Source: Xiphophorus maculatus (Eukaryota > Chordata > Actinopteri > Cyprinodontiformes > Poeciliidae). Taken from it: 64,000 nucleotides of DNA. The stretch is from NCBI RefSeq assembly GCF_002775205.1, contig NC_036443.1, positions 10,035,698 through 10,099,697 on the forward strand, read 5' to 3'. The position numbers and the translations under genes are program-made. Position 1 is the stretch's first letter, and each line of letters starts with the position of its first letter. The notes beneath the pieces are model-generated. The model was not told the origin of the DNA. It worked only from the letters and a program-made list of their open reading frames with translations, and made no database searches. Shown in pieces: positions 49,263-64,000 of the stretch.

Positions 49263-51445
49263 CCTTTAAAGGTTTAGATTATGAACAAAATTAAAACCAC
49301 CTCACCTCACAACAAACCCTGTTTCAATAATAGTAAGCCTAATACCTTGAATTGAGCAGACACATGGTTTCCCTGACGTTTTAAATGCATTCAAAATCTC
49401 ACAAAGACAAGTTGTCAGGTCATGAGAAAAAATTCAGCGAGACGAGGCGGGTCCTCATTTATTTGTGCTGTGATGCTGCTTGTGCGACGGTCAGAGTGTT
49501 TGGGGGTTTTCTGACGACACAGCTGAGAACTCGACCCAACCTCGCCGACCCTGAGTTCAGCCATAAATCTCTGGAGACGATACACATTCCTCTGGCAAAA
49601 ATCTTCAGCTGGAAAAAAAACAAAACTGGAGAACAGACAAAAAAGCGAGTTGGAGACGTCCGACTCAGAACAAAAGTCCTTTCAGTGTTTTGCTGAGTGA
49701 GTGCTCAAATATTTAGCATCAGAAGTTCATGTTGTTGGCTGGTTTTGTGCCACTTGGTCAACCTCTTTGTGTGTGAAATAAAGTTCCTAATTTTATCAGA
49801 AGGGGGATAAAATTAGAACATCTTAAGTGTTAGAGCGAATAAAGATCTGAGGAACAGTGGGAATCAAATGTATAAATAAGCAATTGTTGAAAGTTTAGTG
49901 AGGACAATGAAGGACTGATGTCCCATAGGACTCTCATCTTCTCATTTTTACAACAGTCTGTTTAATCTACAAATGATTGTCAGTGTCATGAGTAGAACAT
50001 AAAATAAGCATCAATGTTCTCTGTCACATAAAGTCTTCGACTGTTTCTGTTCATAGCAAAGCATTTGACCTCATATTTTTTATTCAGAGTTTTCCAAATC
50101 GGGACATTCATGAAGTCTGAATGTTGGTACTTCTTGATGAACCAGAAAAGGAACAAACTAAAACATAAAGGTATTTTAAACAAACAAAAAAAAATTAAAA
50201 ATGGTTTCTTTCATCTTGAGAAGTTTATTCAGCAACTGTCTGACACTATCACTCCTTCGCCCGGAGGCTCTTTAGAGTTTGTGTTTGTTCGAATAACAGA
50301 TTTTGGCTTCCCAAAGGCTCTGGGTGAGGATCAGCTGAAGTCTGACTGCAGTAAAGTTGTGTTTTTGTTCCTGCTGTTTTAAATTGACTTTGTTCTGTGA
50401 CTTTAGTCTCATTTGTGCTTAAAGACTCAGACATAGTTTGATACAGTAACACAGTTAGCTCTAAAGTTTTCGTTGTTCTCCTTGCAATATGCTGTAAAGC
50501 AAATCCACAGCATGATACAACCTCCACCGTTTTTTAACCATGGATGGGACCGCTAGCATAGCATGTTGTCATAGTTACCAAGAGATTCTGGTTTTAATTA
50601 CACCATTATGTCCTCACACAGTTATGACAAGGGATTCTGGGATTTGGGGAAATTGCATTTTAGCCTCTAGACATATTTTTTAGCTTTTTTCATTTTTGAT
50701 ATATTCACAACTTGTGATTCAAAAAAAGCAACTCTAAATACCCTTAATTTTTATTACTTTTTCTGGCAAATTATTATTATATTTTTATGTCTAAATATGT
50801 TGTCAAATCCATACTGACAATTTGTGGTGGACACTTCCTTTGATTTGAAAAAAACACACCAAACAAAACAGGCATGTACAAAGCAGATAAAAAGGTTGAT
50901 AAAAACCTTCTGAAACAGTGACTCCAACCTTTCCGACACATTTCTCATCTTGTTCAGAAATCACCTTTTTTATTTTTTCATTTTTTCCTACTATATTCCC
51001 TGAACACCAGGCGGAAATGATGGCAGGAAATGCCAGCTGTTTCATTCAGATCATTGTTTTTAAGCCACAGGAGACGCTCCCTTCTTAAATTACAAACTAT
51101 TATCCTCATATCTAACCCAGAAATCCACATTTACCCTTGTTTATTTTCTTTTTGCAATCACACATAATTTCCTTCAGACGTCGCTTAGTAACAATTAAGA
51201 CTGGAATTACTATGTTACTCACAAAATCAAGCCAGACAAAAACAAATAACACAAATTGTTGACACAACCTACTGTCTGGAAAGACAGTAGCTCCTTGGAG
51301 CTGTTTCTACTGAATCCAATACATCTGATTTTAGGTCCAACCAAATGTAACACGAAAGCTTTCATTTCTTATTATTTAATTTGGTCATCAGAATGTCTTA
51401 AGAAAACAGTTCAAAACGCAACGTTGTGCAAACTTGATTTCTTGC

Positions 51446-51451
51446 TTTATT
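51446..51451 (-). promoter_or_regulatory. Polyadenylation signal AATAAA (minus), shmt2
   Basis: Hexamer about 280 bases beyond the shmt2 stop codon. Confidence 0.45.
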
Positions 51452-51732
51452 CATGTCTGACTTTGATCAACAATTATACTGAAATGCTTTTCTTCACAGC
51501 TGTACATCAATATTCAATGCATCGTTTTGTACACCAGCCATTAATTACCAAGGCCTCAGATGAAACTCTTTCATTAAAAAGATTGTGTTTACATTTTTCC
51601 ATCATGAGCAGAAAACTCATCAACAATGCGGCGTTGATCAAAATAAAATGGTGACATTCGTATGTTACAGCTCCACAGGAAGTCGACAGAAGGTGACGTC
51701 GCTGGAGAGAAGCCCGCTTTGCGTGTCCTCTT

Positions 51733-54700
51733 TTAGTGATCTGTGAATCCTGGCATGGGGAAGGGTCTGGCAAATAGCTCCACCCGATGGCGGAGCTCTG
51801 CAATGAGCTTTACTGTGTCAGGGTCCTTTAGCAGGAAGGACTTGAAGCTGGCTAAGTTTCCTGATGGGAGGAAAAAAGAAATGTGTAAAAAAGTGCCAAA
51901 AAGAAATGTTACGGTACTCTACAATATGTCAACAAGTTGGTCTTCTTAGTCTTCTTCAGTTCAAGATGAAGTAAAAGAAAATTCAGGAACTGAGCTCAAA
52001 AAGTAAATCCCATGATTCATGACACAGAGTGATGTGTTTTGATCGTTTTTTGGGTTTTTTTGCTCTTAAATTAGATTTTTCTTTTTCATTTACGAAGCAT
52101 AAAGTCTCTTGCCCAATTAATTATCACAGCAAAACTGTCTCACCAGTTTTCTGCTTCACACTCAGAGCGATCCGAATCCCTTCATCTATGAAATCCACAA
52201 CCTTCTCAAAGTCTCCCTCCTTAAACTGTCGAGAAGTCAGAGCTGGAGCTCCTTTAGCAAAAAATATTAAGATAGTAAGCAAAGTGAAGAAAAACAAACA
52301 AAAACAACAGCAGAAAATAACCCAGTATGCATTAGAATAAATGTACACAAACTTCTTTACTAAACAGGAGATGCATTTTCTACATCCTCAATATTAAAAT
52401 GAATAATCATGAGTTTGTTTACCGAGTCTGAGTCCTCCTGGAGTGAGGGCGCTCTTGTCACCCGGACAGGTGTTTTTGTTGGCTGTGATGGACACCAGCT
52501 CTAGGACCCTCTCTGCTCGGGCTCCATCTATCCCGCGAGGTCGAAGGTCAACCAATACCAGGTGGTTGTCGGTTCCGCCTAGGAGGAGGAAGATGAGAGC
52601 GAAGTAGGGTAAGTGCAAGTCAAAGCTTCATTAAGTCGATTTTTACAGAACACGTCTGACTGAATAAAATGAGCCGATTCTTCTCACTTCATCCGAACCC
52701 TTTTTTGCTGACGCTGGAAAACACTAACTCTGCCTTGTTAAAAATTCCTTTTCAGTGACGCTTCTTATGCATTCAACAGTAAAGTGAAAGCTCACTTTAA
52801 GAAGTCAGCAAAACAAAAAAAAGCAAATTAGTGGGCTGTGAATGACAAAAGGGGGCGAGTGCATGAAGTACCTTCAAAGTGCTTATGCTATGTTATGAGA
52901 GGCATGGAAGCAGCCAGTTTCATGTTTCTTTTACACGTCTGTTAATGTGTATGAAGCGTTCACCTGACACCAGGGTGTAGCCTTTCTTCAGTAGAGCGCC
53001 GGCCATGGCTTTGGCATTCAGAAGGACCTGAGCGATGTACTGTTTGAACATGGGAGTGGAAGCCTGCAGAGACATGAAATTATGCTGCGTGAAAAAAGGA
53101 AAATACTGCACTTTAATGTTTTATTCATGAGCTGCTGAAATTCTGCCGGTTCTTAGGTTTGTTTTCTCCCAAGGATTTTCCTCTCTAATTATTACGTTTA
53201 TTACTGGACATGACTGAATATCGGCGACTAAAACAACCATCTGGACCTGTCTGAGGGCCACAGCCACTCCGGCTATGGCGTGGTTGTGCGGTCCTCCTTG
53301 AAGTGATGGGAACACCGCAAAGTTCACCCTGTCCTGGAGGTCATAGGGCACCTCTCGACCTTTGGCGTCCACCGACCGCAAACCTTTCCGGAAGAAGATC
53401 AGACCAGCCCTGCAGAGCGGAGACAGGAAGCCGTCTGACTGTTCGTCTTGATTCGTCATAATGCTGTTTGAAAGCTGCATTAGATGGAAATTTGGTACCT
53501 CGCTCCTCTCAGGGACTTATGGGTAGTGGTTGTGACCAGGTCAGCGTATTTAAAGGGAGTAGGAACGGCGCCAGCTGCCACCAGACCGCTGATATGAGCC
53601 ATGTCAGCCAGCAGGTAGGCGTTCAGCTCCTCACACAGCTGAAACACACACAGAGACCGTAACAAAACGTTTCTCAAAAACCTGGTAAGTTACTACAAAG
53701 ATTTTCGTTGAAAGACATACAATTAGGTCGGACCTTCTTCATGCGAGCGTAGTCGATAAGGCGAGAGTAGGCGCTGGTTCCTGCGATGATGAGTTTGGGT
53801 CTGAAGAGGCGGGCTGTCTTCTCCAGCTGGTCATAATCAATCAGACCCGTTTGAGGCTGAGGTCGTAGCACAACACTTTGTTATTAAAAATCCTTCACAA
53901 ATTTACTGTCTGAAGTCTACCAAGCACTCACATTCAGCTTGTAAGGCATGGACTCGAAGTAGATAGAGGTGGCAGAGATTCTCTTGTTGTCAGTCATGTA
54001 GCCATGGGTCAAGCTGAAACACAGCGGAATAAGATTACAACACAGACTGCAGCAGTAAATGTTTTCTCACCAGTCTGAATCGTCACATATCCTCAGAATG
54101 ATAAATATTATTCATATGTTATTTCAGTTTATGGAAAGTCTCTTTTTCAGATGTTGCTTTGGGATTAGTGTATCTGTTTTATAGAAAGCTACAGAAACGC
54201 CCAGAATGGCCAACTGCAATTCTCCGCAAGGAGAGACAATAAAGATGGTGCTTTAGTCAGATAAAGCCAAAATTAAGCTACACTGTCTACAATAAAACGC
54301 TACATATGGCCGAAAACAGACGTTGCACGTCACCCTGAAAACCCCGTACCCATAGTGAAACATGGTGGTGGCACCATCATGCTTTTGTCAGCAGGGACAG
54401 GGAAGCTGGTCAGAGTTGACAGTGAAGTGAAAGGAAAAAGCTAAAAGAAAAGCTGATAGAAGCTAAAAAGCATTCCACTGCGGAGCAGGTTCAGAATAAC
54501 AACAACCCCACACATACGTACGGCCAGAGCTCCAACGAAATGGTTTACATCAAAACATACTATTTAGTTAAAAGGGTTTAGTCAAAGTCTAAACTAAAAT
54601 CCAAATGAAAACATTTAGTTAGAAAAATATCAGACATTCTCCAAAATGCTTTCAGTGGAAGATGGTTCTGCAAGGTATGGATTTAGGAGGGTTGAATAAT

Positions 54701-57700
54701 AATCGCTCTTTTACGATTTGTTTTTGTGAAAAAAATGCAAGTGAGTATTGTTATCTGTCAAGCTCACAATTTTACACTGATCTGTCTTGGTCTGTCACAT
54801 AAAATCCTAATAAAATATGTTGATAGACTAAGACTTTGTGAGACGATCTAAGCAAAAAAAGGACTGATCCATGAGAGGAGCAAATTTGTTTATTAAAACA
54901 AAATCTGCTACAGTAGGCTTATTATTTGCTACCACCAAAGATCTTCAAGCATTGACCCCAGGTGGGGGTAACTAAATGTAAAACAGGTATTTATGTTTCT
55001 ATGGGTGGGAGGTTTTCACCAGAATCTTCCACTGGGCTTTAAAAAGTGGGCATTATATCACAGTATTATAAGTTGATGCTTTCATTACAATTAACTAAGA
55101 GCATGAAAAATATACGTCTGGTACATTTACGGAAAAGTTAATTAGTGTGTATTCTGCCAAATACATTAAACTGGATATATTTAATGTAATAGCAGAAATC
55201 TATTACTGTGCCTTAATAGCAAATATATAGAACATTATATAGAACTGTCTCTTCTGTCTTTCTGTTCTTCAACGCCCGGCCAGCAATGGTATTAACTTTA
55301 CGTGGAGCGCCTTCATTTCCTTCTGTTCCGTGAGTGTCTGTGAAATTAAAATGAGCCCATTTCAAAGAGAGTGTCACCGTGTGACAGCTCCAGTCTATGA
55401 GACCAAAAACTTTAATCACACTCAACCTCTTCTTGACGTTAAGTCCAAAAAACAACGTTCACTTTCTTGTAGGAAATACCCGCTGGGCCAAGTGACGCTC
55501 TTTTGTGATACTAATAACTAAAATGTGGGAACTAATAATTGCAGAATCTGTCAGACTGGTGAGAGAGTCTGAAGCATGAAATGAAAAAACTGAGATATTT
55601 GAATAAATAGCTGTAAATTGTGTTTTAATGGGAGATTTGCATGTCTCAGGGATTCATTTGGGAGTTTTTTACATGATTGCACATCATCTAAACAGGTAAA
55701 TATTTGTGTAATGACATTGTTTTAGCACATAAAATATTGATGTTGCAGATTCCTTTCTGTCAAATTGTTTAAATAAAATGTATTTCTTCTCAACGGGATT
55801 TTAACGTGACAGCAGGATTACAGGCGTTGCTACTTTTTCACAAGTAACCAAATCTCCTTTTAGCGGAATATCATTATGATCAGGGAGCACATTTACTCAC
55901 TGTCCACCGTCCGGTAGGTCCAGGCCCATGATTCGGTCATGAGGCTTCAGCACAGAGGTGTAGGCTGCAAAGTTAGCTGGGGACCCCGAGTAGGGCTGGA
56001 CGTTGACGCCCCACAGGTTTGGGTCCAGACCGAAGGCGGCGAGCGCTCGTCGCTGGCAAAGCAGCTCAATCTGGTCAACAATCTCTGCACCGCCGTAGTA
56101 CCTGAAAGAGACACACATTCACATGCATTGACTTAAGTGTTTTTTTTAATTAACTTCTATCATTACTTATTAAACCAGCTTGTATAATTTATTAATTATA
56201 TTGTTGCATTCAACTTATCTACTTATCTGTATCACCATGTTGTACAATATTGCATCATAAGACACAATCTAAGTAGCATCAAATGACTCCCCAGTGTAGT
56301 GAGTGATAGTTTGTTATGTATTGCCATAAAGTGACAGTTTATATTTAATCTTCCTGCATTGCACAAATAATCATATGTCATATTAGTCATGCAGATAATG
56401 CTAAGTGTAGCATTTTTAATGTAATAGAAATACATGACAGGAAAGGAAGTGTTGCTATAAATGCGCACAGAGGTTGAAGAATGTCACACCTAAAGGTTGC
56501 CATAATGTGTACCTGCTCTATTTATAGTTGAATAAGAATGTTGGAGATGAAATGTTTAAATTAAATAATTATATCAGCTATAGTCGATAGCGCAACCTCT
56601 ATAAAGCAAAGATCCATATTCTGGGTCAAACAGGAACACTCCTGTCTACACCAGAAAACGATCGCTTGACTAAATGAAGATGCTTTAAAAGCCACATCAG
56701 AGTCTGTGCAACATCAATTGAACAACATAGTGTTGACTAAAGTAAAAAAAAATTACTTCTTTGTGTTAATGTACTTCTCTCTGTCTACTGTAAAACCTTA
56801 GACCCACTCTTCTGACGTCAGGGGCCTGACGCTGAGCAGAAACATCATGTTTGTTTAACGTACTTTTGAAAACTTTGTTTTTTAGTAAAATCTTCCATTG
56901 GTAGTTCATAAATTTGCAGTGGTTAGAAAGAGAACGCCCTCCTGAACATTTACTTTAAATTTGATAATAATGATTAGGGTTGAGTTTTTTTTTATTTGGC
57001 AAGTTGGGGGTTCACTATTTGAACATGTGAACATTTGTGTTTATCCTTTGTGTTTTCTGGGAAGAATCCAACTCTATCCTCTCGCATCCGTTTTACGTAG
57101 CAAATGTACAAAGTTTATTGTTGGAAGATAAACTTGAGAAAACCTAAACAGGTGGTTGGATACCTGCACAGTACAGTGTGCTGCATTGCACGATGTTGCA
57201 GTGCACAGTGTTGTTCCTCGTAGCAGCGCCGCATGATATTACACCATACAGTTGTCTTCGAGATGGTGTCGTGTCAAAAACCGTATTGCCTTCTCCACAA
57301 ACGATTGCATTACATCACTGCTGTATAATTTAACAGCATCTCGGACCGGTGAGGGTTTGTCAGGTATTCAGAATGACTCTTCAGCAAAAAGCAGTCCACT
57401 CTATTCCACTTTCAAACTTCATCCCAATAAGAAAAACTGAAAACTCGACCTGACAAAATGACGTGTATGTATGTTTTTAGATGATGATTGCAACATATTA
57501 TAATTGAGTTGTGTTTTGGTGCTTACCGTTGCCCAGGGTATCCCTCAGAGTATTTATTGTTCAGACAGGAACCCTGTGCCTCCAGGGCTGCACGGCTGCA
57601 GAAATTCTGACAGGACAACCAAGCACAGTGTCGGCATCCGCACATATGCCTTAAAAAAAAAATCTGAACAGACTATCCAAATATAGCTTTATTTACCCAG

Positions 57701-60671
57701 AGAAGGCTTTACTGCCAGAGACTGTGACCACTATATAAATTTAGCTCCTTCATGCTTTTGGATTGGCTTTCCTTTCACATGCAAGCTAAAATAATCCCCC
57801 AAAAAACAATGACTTTCTGTGTTGCAAAATATAATGGATGATAAAATCTTACTTTGTGAATTCTTTTGTGGGCCTCCCATAAATGGCTGTCTGAAGCTTT
57901 TTTATATATATAAGAGGAGAGAAAGCTGCAGAAACAGAACTGAATGCAAATGATTTTTCCTCCTTCTGTCAGTTTTTTCTCTTCTCCCACTCTCACTCCG
58001 GCTTATTTTTTTTACTTTTTTTTTTTTTACCTCTTCCTCTCCCGCATCCTCACCTCCTCCCCCCCCTCCTCCTCCCCCCTCATCCCTCTCTGTAAGTCTT
58101 ATTATACTAAACCTGTCACTGTTCAGGGATCCCTCAATCATCCCAGAGAGGTTTAAAACAAGCTCCCTGTCTGACACAGAACTCTTTCTGTGACATTTTT
58201 GAAACACTATCCTGACACACAAAAATACACACTCATACTCGACTTCCCTTCCTCCTCTTCTTCGCCTCTCAAAATGTGGAGATCAATAAAGAACACACAT
58301 GGGAAAGCTAATGGGATAATATGGCATTGATCTAAAAAACACAGGAAGTTCTCCTCTGGGACTCGTCCTACACTGGTGAATGACTGACATCACTCGCTCA
58401 TTAAGATGACAATCTTTGAGATATCAATGTGGATAATAAATGTTTGGGCTCATAACTAGTCCATAACGCAAGAAACGAGACTTGGTTAATTTTCTACAAC
58501 TTCAATTTGGATTAAATAATTTTGAAGAGAAAATTGTTTCAGTTTTAGAGTTAGCAGTTCCCAGCTTAAGTTGGACGTTGCAGATACATTTAGTTTTTCT
58601 GCTTTTTGTTTCACAGCTTCTAGTTCAGACTTCAGTTTTCCAGGTAAAATCTTTGTCATTAGTTTTACTGACAGGTGACAGTCAAATTCAAGATGAGGAA
58701 AATGAGTAGATTTTTTCAGTATTGTTTAAAATTGATATTAGACATCCATATGTCCAATTTTGTTACAAAAAAAAACAATCTAAAAAACTCACAAGGTTTT
58801 CAGTGTTCGGTGGTCAGTTTTCTTTGCTGGGAGAGAAGCCAAAATGAATCGAACTGAAAGGAGAAAAACTGTATGGTGATTTTCTAAATGTTGTTCTGTG
58901 TGGAGTTCAGCTGTCAAACCCAGTTGCTTCTCCAGCACAGCTTTCACACACACACCCCCAGACCCCCAAACACCCACACACCCCCGCACGCACACACACA
59001 CACTTACTGGATTCCAAGCAAAGAGCAAATATTTAAACAGTTCTGCAACAGACTGACGTCCATCACGTTTTACGTAAAAAAAAAAATCGATAGTGAATGA
59101 GTTCTTGTCGTTTTTCTGATGTTAGTCCTTGTCAACTCCAGATTCATAACTTCTAAAGATCTATATGAGTTTCTGTCATTTCGCTTTTTTGTTTGTTTGT
59201 CTAAACCCTGGCATTTCTCTTAATTTTGCTTTTGTAACCCCATCAAAACTGTTTTCTGTCATCTTGTGTCTGGCCCCAGAGTACCGTGTGTTACTATTCT
59301 AATATGTAGCATTTATCTGTATTTGAAAGGAATTTACTACGGTAAGGCAACATGAATTTGTGCATAACTGTGAACTGAAGTTCACAGTTCAGCTTGTACT
59401 GTACTGTGGACTCCAAATGCACATTTAAGTGCATATGTGTTCAGCCCCTTTCACTGTGAGACCACTAAATAAAATCTATTCCCTTTCTTAATTCATGTGT
59501 AAAATTTGATTGTAGTATAAATTGTTATTGAACCAACGTAAAAACCCCACTAAAGTACAATAAAGCGTATGTTTTCTTTGTGGTCACTGTAGATGCACTC
59601 CTAGCTATTAGTTGTCTCTTTGTTTTTGCTCCTCCCTTCTCTCTGCACTCTCACCTCTGACGCGATGAGCTCCAGTCCCCGACACTGCCTGTCCTTCTCC
59701 TGCTGCAGGAGACTCCACATCTCTGGGTCATCCTGGGCCAAACCTTCCTGCCCCGTCCATCCGCCGCCGCTGTGCTTCAGCCTGCATGGCTCTGAGGCGA
59801 CCTGCCCCTCTCTCCCCAAACAGCCCGAGACTCTGAGGAAGAGGGGCTTCAGCATGACACAAAGGAAAAAGAACAAAATTAACTTTGTCACTCACTAAGA
59901 AAACATGTGCTTCTTAAATAATGAACGTTAAATGTTACTAAGACCTTCAGCAGAAAGTCACAACGATCCTTTGTGTTTGTGCTGCTAAAACGGAGTGTTG
60001 TTTTTTTTTTTTTTTAAAGAAGTGATTTTGGCATCTTTTGAAATGCTCTTGAAGGCTGAGCTTAGGTGAAAAATGCTTTCATCACTTGAAATTATGATAC
60101 GCTGCAGGAAGGGTTTGAAAGAATGACTTAATAATGTGTCTTTTGATGTTCTGAGCAAAAGCCATTAAGTGAAAGGCTGTGCAAAAACAAATGCGCTATT
60201 CAGCAGGGCAGTTATGGAAATCCTTGGACTGGAAAAGTCTACGTAGACTGACCACCAGGATCTTGTTTGTTAAAGCAGGTATGCATACATGACACTTTTG
60301 GAACCAGGAGCTACTTCGCCCTTATAGCTAGTTCAGTGCTAAACCAGAAATACGCACAAAAATAGGATTCTTATATCTATTCGTTTGGCATACGCTTTGC
60401 AAAATAAAACAGACTTCGCTGCTTTTTGTCACTTCTTATGACAGACAATGAAACCATGCATGTTGCATGAAGAGAGCTCTGGCAGGGTTGAGATGAACTA
60501 CAATGGCATGCTGACCTAGTTTGCAATATTTAAGTTATTTAGTAACAACCGCTCCAATGTGCAGAGAGGAAAATAAGTCCTTTAGATAATATACATTTGC
60601 ATCGTTGTGCAATGAATCCATCAGACAAAATTACTCACCCTCAGTGTCTGCCGCAATGACAGGGAGAGCAT
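51733..60671 (-). CDS. shmt2: Serine hydroxymethyltransferase 2, mitochondrial
   Basis: PLP enzyme converting serine and tetrahydrofolate to glycine and 5,10-methylene-THF, the mitochondrial entry to one-carbon metabolism. Twelve coding exons (minus): 60671-60639, 59846-59655, 57606-57527, 56101-55901, 54013-53932, 53856-53734, 53638-53499, 53409-53247, 53063-52964, 52578-52423, 52251-52144, 51860-51733. Continuous frame, 501 residues (human 504). Seen: [11 protein letters not shown] then [13 protein letters not shown] as an Arg-rich, acid-poor leader; [36 protein letters not shown]; the cofactor site [15 protein letters not shown] and TTTTHK, whose Lys (about 278) forms the Schiff base; [29 protein letters not shown]-terminal [10 protein letters not shown] second in-frame ATG (MLKPLFLRV...) lies just before the exon-2 acceptor, so an alternative first exon could give a leaderless form. 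It follows nxph4 on the same strand, as in human 12q13.3. Exon 1 is the least certain part. Confidence 0.95.
54340..54850 (+). mobile_element. Tc1-family relic in a shmt2 intron
   Basis: AAACATGGTGGTGGCACCAT then CATGC, CAGCAGGGACAGGGAAGCTG and GTCAGAGTTGAC give the transposase core in the plus sense. GCCAGAGCTCCAACGAAATG and the terminal-repeat string CACATAAAATCCTAATAAAA near 54797 continue it in order. It is the most complete copy of this family in the window, but is broken by many substitutions and deletions. Confidence 0.75.
58943..59003 (+). repeat. Impure (CA)n / C-rich tract in shmt2 intron 2
   Basis: CACACACACCCCCAGACCCC-type low-complexity sequence. A separate C/T-rich tract lies at about 58029-58096 in the same intron. 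Confidence 0.8.
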
Positions 60672-61262
60672 GTTTGTGACAGCAGAGCTCCGGGGAAAAC
60701 TGGAAACTTTGAAGGTGCAAAGGGTGAACGCGCAATCATTCTGGACCGACGCCAGGTACATGCGTAGTCTGTCACTGATAACATGAAAAGTGCATTAAAT
60801 CTGCCTCTGAATTGGTTCTCTTTAGTCTAGATGACAAATGGAGTCAACAGATGCTTCTTAACACGAATCAGTAAAGAACATAGTTTCCAGATTAGAGAAA
60901 ACACAAACATCCATCGGTGTAATTGAAGACAATCTTAGATTTATAAATATATACATTGTATAGAATAATGAAATCCAAAGTTTGACTTATCAAACTTAGG
61001 AGCTGTAGAAAATGGGAGAATCAAGTATATCACTAACTTTTCTTTTAGGAAAGACATGTGGAATAATGGGAGCAGTTTCATGTTAAAACTATTTACAAAG
61101 TCACACTGCTCTCTTAAACCGCTTCAGTGGGCATTTCTAGTCAGAAATGATTCCAAAAGCTTTCAATTTCAGAATCCCAGGATTTCTTTTTTCTTTTTTT
61201 TTTGTGGTTGTATGATGAATATACAGTATAAACAGTAAATGTTCCAGCTGTGGAGTCTCTGC
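60672..61262. other. shmt2 promoter / nxph4 3' flank
   Basis: 590 bases between the shmt2 start codon and the nxph4 stop codon, both genes on the minus strand. It contains the presumed shmt2 5' UTR and promoter and the nxph4 3' UTR. No minus-strand AATAAA was found close to the nxph4 stop, so its 3' end was not placed. Confidence 0.5.

Positions 61263-64000
<2,738 letters not shown>

Larger units (their letters stand above)
47237..51732. other. ndufa4l2 3' UTR and convergent spacer to shmt2
   Basis: ndufa4l2 3' UTR to about 47935. Then AT-rich spacer with a GTGTGC-rich low-complexity stretch (48110-48172), a perfect 17-bp hairpin (48567-48606), an interspersed element (48697-49262) and nothing recognisable from 49300 to 51440. 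The shmt2 polyadenylation signal (minus) is at 51446-51451. Confidence 0.6.

Overview
This is vertebrate chromosomal DNA, almost certainly from a teleost fish. It holds eight spliced protein-coding genes with GT-AG introns, vertebrate-type 3' ends, long microsatellites, a percomorph-type tRNA-derived SINE and many decayed Tc1/mariner and hAT-type fragments of families I know from teleosts. The repeat mix suggests a percomorph, perhaps an atherinomorph, but that is inference. I rebuilt exons by hand from splice sites, frame continuity and remembered family sequences. No retroviral or LTR element and no RNA gene was recognised.

Layout: (1) 51-5789, + strand, the last nine coding exons of a Piezo mechanosensitive channel. 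(2) 7264-8652, - strand, atp5f1e (ATP synthase epsilon), tail-to-tail with Piezo and head-to-head with (3) prelid3b, 9779-12992, + strand. (4) 15515-19627, - strand, a complete 15-exon bpi/lbp-family gene. (5) 22032-25359, - strand, slc32a1 (vesicular GABA/glycine transporter, two coding exons). (6) 25360-32370, a repeat-rich spacer with a strong RE1/REST-like site. (7) 32371-38524, + strand, actr5 (INO80 subunit, nine exons). (8) 38525-42467, a transposon-rich spacer. (9) 42468-47236, + strand, ndufa4l2. (10) 51733-60671, - strand, shmt2 (12 exons). (11) 61263-62087, - strand, the last exon of a neurexophilin, most likely nxph4.

Two ancestral linkage blocks meet here. atp5f1e-prelid3b, bpi/lbp and slc32a1-actr5 correspond to human 20q; ndufa4l2-shmt2-nxph4 corresponds to human 12q13.3. 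The junction lies between 38.5 and 42.5 kb. The genes do not form one pathway, although atp5f1e, prelid3b, ndufa4l2 and shmt2 all act in mitochondria, and slc32a1 and nxph4 are neuronal.

I found no clear sign of a wholly new system. The observations most worth following are the mixed Piezo1/Piezo2 character of the channel, the RE1 site upstream of slc32a1, a palindromic element directly upstream of the actr5 start codon, a series of perfect short hairpins that look like replication template-switch footprints, and the 20q/12q junction.
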